From Aeromonas jandaei (GTDB taxonomy: Bacteria; Pseudomonadota; Gammaproteobacteria; Enterobacterales; Aeromonadaceae): 64,000 nt of DNA. This document shows, one piece after another, positions 60,092-64,000 of the stretch. Location: assembly GCF_037890695.1 (NCBI RefSeq), contig NZ_CP149571.1, positions 2,510,001 through 2,574,000 on the forward strand, given 5' to 3'. Numbering within the stretch: the first letter of the stretch is position 1; each line of letters begins with the position of its first letter. The notes beneath the pieces were generated by a model, which was given only the letters and a program-made list of their open reading frames with translations, was not told the origin of the DNA and searched no databases. The position numbers and the translations under genes were made by a program.

Positions 60092-60843
60092 TGCTGGGGC
60101 TGTTGCAGGGCAAGCGGGTGTTGATCACCGGTGCCGGGCGTGGCATCGGTCTTGCCATCGCCCGCCAGTTTGCCTCTCAGGGGGCTGAACTGTGGCTGGG
60201 AGGCCGTGATGAGGTGACCATGAGCCAGCTGGCGACCGAGATTGGTACCGAGTTTGGCGTGCCTTGCCAGCCTCTCTGTTTTGATGTGGCTGATCCGTCG
60301 GCGGTCAAGCAGGCTTTTCAGCAGCTGTTTGCTCAGACTCGTCAGCTGGACGTGCTGGTCAACAATGCCGGCATGCTGGAAGAGGCGTTATTGGGGATGG
60401 CGAACCAGACCCATCTGCAAAAGACATTCAGCAACAATACCTTTAGCGTGGTCTACTGCAGCCAGTATGCCGTCCGCCTGATGCAACGCAGCGGTGGTGG
60501 CAGCAGCATCATCAATCTCGCCTCCCTGATGGGGCAAGTGGGGGCAGCTGGGCTCAGCAGCTATGCCGGCAGCAAGGCGGCAGTGATCGGTATTACCCAG
60601 TCACTGGCCAAGGAGCTGGCCGCCAGCCAGATCCGTGTCAATGCGATTGCCCCCGGTTTTATCGATACCGATATGGCCCACGCCATCCCGCAAGATAAGT
60701 TTGCCGAGCGGGTGGCCAGCATCGCGATGGGACGGATTGGTACGCCAGATGAAGTGGCCAAGGTGGCCCTGTTTCTCGCATCCGACTTGTCGAGCTATGT
60801 GACCGGGCAGGTGATTGGGGTCGATGGGGGGATGGTGATTTGA
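60091..60843 (+). CDS. FabG-like short-chain dehydrogenase/reductase
   Basis: The 250-residue SDR has the cofactor motif VLITGAGRGIGLAIARQFAS (TGxxxGIG), the NAG motif VLVNNAGMLEEAL, catalytic Ser and YxxxK in SSYAGSKAAVIGITQSLAKE, and the C-terminal SSYVTGQVIGVDGGMVI typical of 3-oxoacyl-ACP reductases. Between an ACP and an acyl-activating enzyme, reduction of an ACP-bound keto group is the simplest role. Cofactor preference cannot be read safely. Confidence 0.9.
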   Translation: MLGLLQGKRVLITGAGRGIGLAIARQFASQGAELWLGGRDEVTMSQLATEIGTEFGVPCQPLCFDVADPSAVKQAFQQLFAQTRQLDVLVNNAGMLEEALLGMANQTHLQKTFSNNTFSVVYCSQYAVRLMQRSGGGSSIINLASLMGQVGAAGLSSYAGSKAAVIGITQSLAKELAASQIRVNAIAPGFIDTDMAHAIPQDKFAERVASIAMGRIGTPDEVAKVALFLASDLSSYVTGQVIGVDGGMVI

Positions 60844-62198
60844 GCCAGCCTGATTTGTTGACGCATCTGGTTGAAAGCAATGAGGAGCCCGCCTGGCGAG
60901 ACCCGCAAGAGGGGTGGCTCAGTTATGGGGAGCTGGCTCGGCGTGTGGCGCAGTTGGCCACCATCTATCCTGCTGGCCGCCATTTGGTCTACCTGCCATT
61001 TGTGACGTCCACCCTGCATTTGCTGCACTACTTGCTGGCCCTGCGTGATGGCCACGCCATCATGTTGGCCGATCCTGCTCAGGATGCCCGGTTGCACCAT
61101 GAACAGTGCCAGCGCTTTGGTGTCAGCCTGCGGGTATTGGAAGATGGGGCAGTTGCGCATCTTGGCGATGCGCCCTCGCTTCACCCTGAGCTGGCCATGC
61201 TGCTGCCGACATCGGGCAGTACCGGCTCCTGCAAATGGGTGCGATTGTCGCGAACCAATCTTGATGCCAATGCTGCGGCCATCGCCGAATATCTGACGCT
61301 GAACGGGGGTGAGCGAGCCATCACCTCGTTGCCACTTTTTTACTCCTTCGGCATGTCGGTGCTCAACAGCCATCTTTTGGCTGGCGCCTCTCTGGTTTCA
61401 TGCACTGCCAGCTCCCTTGAGCGCCACTTCTGGGATGAGGTAAATCGTCATCAGGTCACCAGTGTGGCGGGGGTACCGTTTACCTTTCAGATGCTAAACC
61501 GCTTGCGTTTTGACTGGGCGCGTTATCCCAGTCTGATGACAATGACCCAGGCTGGAGGACGACTTGAGCCAGCGCTGGCAAAACAGTTTGCCGAGCAGGC
61601 AGCTGCACTGGGACGCCGTTTTTTCGTGATGTATGGCCAGACCGAAGCGGCACCGCGCATCGCCTGGTTGGCACACGATGAAGTGATGATTGCCCCCGAT
61701 GCCATCGGCCGTGCCGTACCGGGCGGGCATCTCTCTCTGCGTCATGAGCCCGGCTTTCCCGACGGGGAGGGGGAGCTGGTTTACCAAGGGCCAAATGTGA
61801 TGTTGGGCTATGCGGAGCGCCCTGAAGATCTGGCTCGGGGGCGTGATATGGATGCGCTCTTTACCGGCGATCTGGCTCGTTGTGATGCGGCGGGCCGATT
61901 CTATCTGACCGGGAGGCTCAATCGTTTCCTGAAGCTGTTTGGCAAACGGGTGAGCTTGGCTGAAGTGGAGGCCTGGTTGCAGGGGAGGGGCTATTCCTGC
62001 GCCGCGACCGGCTGCGATGATCGCCTGTTGGTAGCCATCGAGGCAGACGCGTGCCCCTGTGACGAACTACAGCTGGAGGTGGCCCGCTGGCTGATGGTGC
62101 CACCATCAAGCGTGCGTATCTACCAACACCATTTGCCACGACGCAGCAATATGAAGATTGATTATCCGGCCCTATTAACAGCGCTGGAGCAGCTATGA
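60840..62198 (+). CDS. AMP-binding acyl-activating enzyme (acyl-CoA/acyl-ACP ligase-like)
   Basis: A TTG start overlapping the SDR stop (TTGA) gives 452 residues. The ANL-superfamily motifs are present: AMLLPTSGSTGSCKWVRLSR (P-loop type), FFVMYGQTEAAPRIAWLA, LFTGDLARCDAAGRFYLTGR, FLKLFGKRVSLAEVE, and the C-terminal catalytic lysine in RRSNMKIDYPALL. It probably activates a carboxylic acid as AMP ester and loads ACP 2. The protein is shorter than typical acyl-CoA synthetases. Acyl substrate is unknown. Confidence 0.88.
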   Translation: MSQPDLLTHLVESNEEPAWRDPQEGWLSYGELARRVAQLATIYPAGRHLVYLPFVTSTLHLLHYLLALRDGHAIMLADPAQDARLHHEQCQRFGVSLRVLEDGAVAHLGDAPSLHPELAMLLPTSGSTGSCKWVRLSRTNLDANAAAIAEYLTLNGGERAITSLPLFYSFGMSVLNSHLLAGASLVSCTASSLERHFWDEVNRHQVTSVAGVPFTFQMLNRLRFDWARYPSLMTMTQAGGRLEPALAKQFAEQAAALGRRFFVMYGQTEAAPRIAWLAHDEVMIAPDAIGRAVPGGHLSLRHEPGFPDGEGELVYQGPNVMLGYAERPEDLARGRDMDALFTGDLARCDAAGRFYLTGRLNRFLKLFGKRVSLAEVEAWLQGRGYSCAATGCDDRLLVAIEADACPCDELQLEVARWLMVPPSSVRIYQHHLPRRSNMKIDYPALLTALEQL

Positions 62199-63250
62199 AC
62201 AGGCTGTTTGATGCGCCGGTTTTCGGGCTGCCCCAACGTGAAAAAAGTGGGCTGCTCCTTGCTCGTCTGAATGAATTGACGCAGCGGCATGGGCAGGGGT
62301 GCCCAGCTTTTGCCAATATTCTGTCGGCGTTTGGTTGGGGGCCGGCTTCGACGTATCAAGAGCTTCCCTATCTGGCCGCCCGCCTGTTCAAATTGGACCA
62401 ATGGCAGAGCGTGCCGCAAGACGAGGTGTTCAAGGTGCTGACCTCCTCTGGCACTACCGGAACGCCGTCACGAATTGTGCTGGATCGAGATACAGCCGCG
62501 TTGCAGAGCAAGGTGCTGGTGAAGATCCTGCAAGAGTTTGTCGGCAAGCAACGGTTGCCCATGCTGCTGGTGGAGCAACCTGCCCTTATTCAAAACCGCA
62601 GCGGCTTTTCAGCCCGCGGTGCCGGTGCGCTTGGGCTCTCCTTCCTTGGCCGAGACCATACCTATGCCCTCGATGAGCAGATGCGGCCCAACTGGCCGGT
62701 CATCGAGGCGTTTTGTGACAAATATGCGGGCCAGCCGGTTCTGCTGTTTGGCTTCACCTTCATGGTGTGGCAATGTCTGCTGGAACCACTGCGTGAGCGA
62801 GGTCTGCAACTGCCGCTGATGCAGGGCACGCTTTTTCACAGTGGTGGCTGGAAGAAGCTGCAACACCTCGCGGTAGATAATCCTGCCTTCAAGCTGCGCT
62901 GCCATGAACAGTTGGGGCTGAGCCGGGTCCACAACTTCTATGGCATGGTGGAACAGGTGGGGTCGGTGTTTGTCGAGTGCGAGCAGGGCCATCTGCACGC
63001 CCCGCTTTTTGCTGATCTGCTGGTGCGGGATCCGCTGACCCATCGACCGCTCGGGATCGGCCAACCCGGTTTGTTGCAGGTGATCTCTGCCATTCCCCAA
63101 AGTTATCCAGGCCACAGTTTACTCAGCGAAGATCTTGGTGTGCTGCTGGGCGAGGATGATTGTCCCTGCGGTCGTCGTGGCCGTTATTTTCATGTATCAG
63201 GACGTCAGCAAGGCGCCGAGGTGAGGGGATGCAGCGACACTTTCCAGTGA
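62195..63250 (+). CDS. LuxE-family acyl-protein synthetase
   Basis: LuxE activates a fatty acid as acyl-AMP, takes it onto a C-terminal cysteine and passes it to LuxC. The 351-residue homologue has the phosphate-binding VLTSSGTTGTPSRIVLDRDT and FYGMVEQVGSVF, and a C-terminus CPCGRRGRYFHV...AEVRGCSDTF whose Cys in RGCSDT corresponds to the acyl-carrying cysteine of LuxE. It starts within the previous stop (ATGA). The window has no luciferase (luxAB) or luxD, so bioluminescence is excluded; the role in this island is unknown. Confidence 0.9.
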   Translation: MNRLFDAPVFGLPQREKSGLLLARLNELTQRHGQGCPAFANILSAFGWGPASTYQELPYLAARLFKLDQWQSVPQDEVFKVLTSSGTTGTPSRIVLDRDTAALQSKVLVKILQEFVGKQRLPMLLVEQPALIQNRSGFSARGAGALGLSFLGRDHTYALDEQMRPNWPVIEAFCDKYAGQPVLLFGFTFMVWQCLLEPLRERGLQLPLMQGTLFHSGGWKKLQHLAVDNPAFKLRCHEQLGLSRVHNFYGMVEQVGSVFVECEQGHLHAPLFADLLVRDPLTHRPLGIGQPGLLQVISAIPQSYPGHSLLSEDLGVLLGEDDCPCGRRGRYFHVSGRQQGAEVRGCSDTFQ

Positions 63251-64000
63251 TCCGGTCAGATGCAGAAGATGCCATTTGGAAAGCGGGCCCAGAGGTCGAT
63301 TTCGTAGCCCCCGTCAGCGGCGGCTGGCAAGGTTTTGTCACTCGCCCGCTGCCAAGCTTTGCGCCCGTCATAGGTGACTTTGTGGCTGCGCTCTCTGCAC
63401 GTCTGCAGCAGGAGGGACGAGAGAATCCGGATTTGGCCGCTTTTGGTTTTTGGTTGCGGCCACGCCAGATTGAGGTACAGCGCAAACGCATGGCAGGGCG
63501 CGCACCGCTGGGGATGGTTTTTCATCTGGTACCCTCCAACGTGCCGACCGTCGCGTTCTACTCCTGGATCATGGCGCTGCTGATGGGCAATGGGTCCGTG
63601 GTACGTCTCTCATCGCGCATCGACCCGGTGCAAGAGGCCATGCTGACCATCCTGAACGAGCTTTTCTCTCTGCCCGAGTGGCAAGAGATTGCCTCGCGTA
63701 CCCGTTTTATCCGGTATGACCATGACGAACGCGTCACCGCTTGGCTGTCGGCTCGGTGCCGCCTTCGCATCATTTGGGGCGGTGATGAAACCATCGGTCG
63801 GGTACGGGCTATTCCGCTTTCACCCCGCGCTCAGGAAATTGTGTTTCCGGATCGTCGCTCCATGGCGGTATTTGATAGCCAATGGCTCGCCAGCCTGGAT
63901 GCTGCCGCATGGCGGCAATTGGTTGCGGCTTTGCAACAAGACTTTACTCGCTTCAATCAGCAAGCCTGCGCCTCGCCCACCACGATTTGCTGGTTGGGCA
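63229..64000 (+). CDS. LuxC-family acyl-CoA/acyl-protein reductase (cut by window end)
   Basis: LuxC reduces a protein-bound acyl group with NADPH to the aldehyde. The ATG at 63229 lies inside the end of the LuxE gene, and 257 residues are visible before the edge. MVFHLVPSNVPTVAFYSWIM is the LuxC/aldehyde-dehydrogenase-type cofactor region, and FNQQACASPTTICWLG carries Cys247, equivalent to the acyl-accepting cysteine. It is complete up to the window end with no stop. With LuxE it forms the core of a fatty-acid-reductase-like module. Confidence 0.92.
   Translation, partial: MQRHFPVIRSDAEDAIWKAGPEVDFVAPVSGGWQGFVTRPLPSFAPVIGDFVAALSARLQQEGRENPDLAAFGFWLRPRQIEVQRKRMAGRAPLGMVFHLVPSNVPTVAFYSWIMALLMGNGSVVRLSSRIDPVQEAMLTILNELFSLPEWQEIASRTRFIRYDHDERVTAWLSARCRLRIIWGGDETIGRVRAIPLSPRAQEIVFPDRRSMAVFDSQWLASLDAAAWRQLVAALQQDFTRFNQQACASPTTICWLG

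Noticed and set aside
62195..64000. A bioluminescence operon
   Set aside because: LuxE and LuxC homologues are present, but luxA, luxB and luxD are not, and the neighbours are pseudaminic-acid genes.
1..64000. CRISPR arrays, insertion sequences, rRNA genes
   Set aside because: I saw no spaced short repeats, transposase motifs or rRNA sequence anywhere in the window.

Overview
The window looks like chromosomal DNA from an Aeromonas species. The strongest evidence is the polar-flagellin block flaA-flaB-flaG-flaH(fliD)-flaJ(fliS)-maf-1 followed by pseudaminic-acid genes, an arrangement typical of that genus. The high-GC gammaproteobacterial core genes around it (hinT/ycfL/lpoB/thiK, ycfP-ndh, thiI, pflA, tRNA-Pro) agree. 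The species cannot be fixed from sequence alone.

Left part (1-42.7 kb), core genes. It starts inside glgC, then has a secD-secF pair without yajC, a short membrane protein, and a minus-strand cell-envelope cluster hinT / COG3014 lipoprotein / ycfL / lpoB / thiK / DUF6279 lipoprotein. A chemoreceptor, a tandem QueD-like protein, a class I dihydroorotase and tRNA-Pro(GGG) follow. Next come a dicarboxylate-type symporter, a DUF924 protein, a DUF808 membrane protein with a duplicated 5' end, an M3 oligoendopeptidase and an NCS2 purine permease with a candidate PurR box. Then ycfP, ndh, a CbiM-like membrane protein, pflA, a GAF-PAS-GGDEF-EAL protein, a rhodanese-fused CoA-disulfide reductase and a DedA protein. 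The alpha-2-macroglobulin lipoprotein is followed by pbpC, whose 3' end carries a frameshift. A small lipoprotein, a DUF6236-like protein, thiI, a small exported protein and a TRIC channel protein complete this part.

Middle part (42.7-50.3 kb). The polar flagellin locus is visibly more AT-rich than its flanks. Both flagellin genes have near-consensus sigma-28 promoters, and flaB has a long leader rich in hairpins. FlaG, the cap (FlaH/FliD), the chaperone (FlaJ/FliS), a small FliT-like protein and the Maf-1 glycosyltransferase follow.

Right part (50.3-64 kb). This is a flagellar glycosylation island in three transcription blocks. Block A (+) encodes an FkbH-type HAD enzyme, an acyl carrier protein, an AAC(3)-fold acyltransferase, a VOC protein and a DUF4910 aminopeptidase-like protein. 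Block B (-) encodes PseF, PseG, PseI, a second Maf and a small protein. Block C (+) encodes PseH, a second acyl carrier protein, a FabG-like reductase, an acyl-activating enzyme, and LuxE and LuxC homologues without luciferase genes; LuxC is cut by the window end. Blocks A and C both pair an ACP with acyl-handling enzymes. My main hypothesis is that the island makes unusual acyl or aldehyde building blocks (possibly glyceryl-type in block A) to decorate the pseudaminic-acid glycan placed on flagellin by the Maf proteins. PseB and PseC are not in the window.
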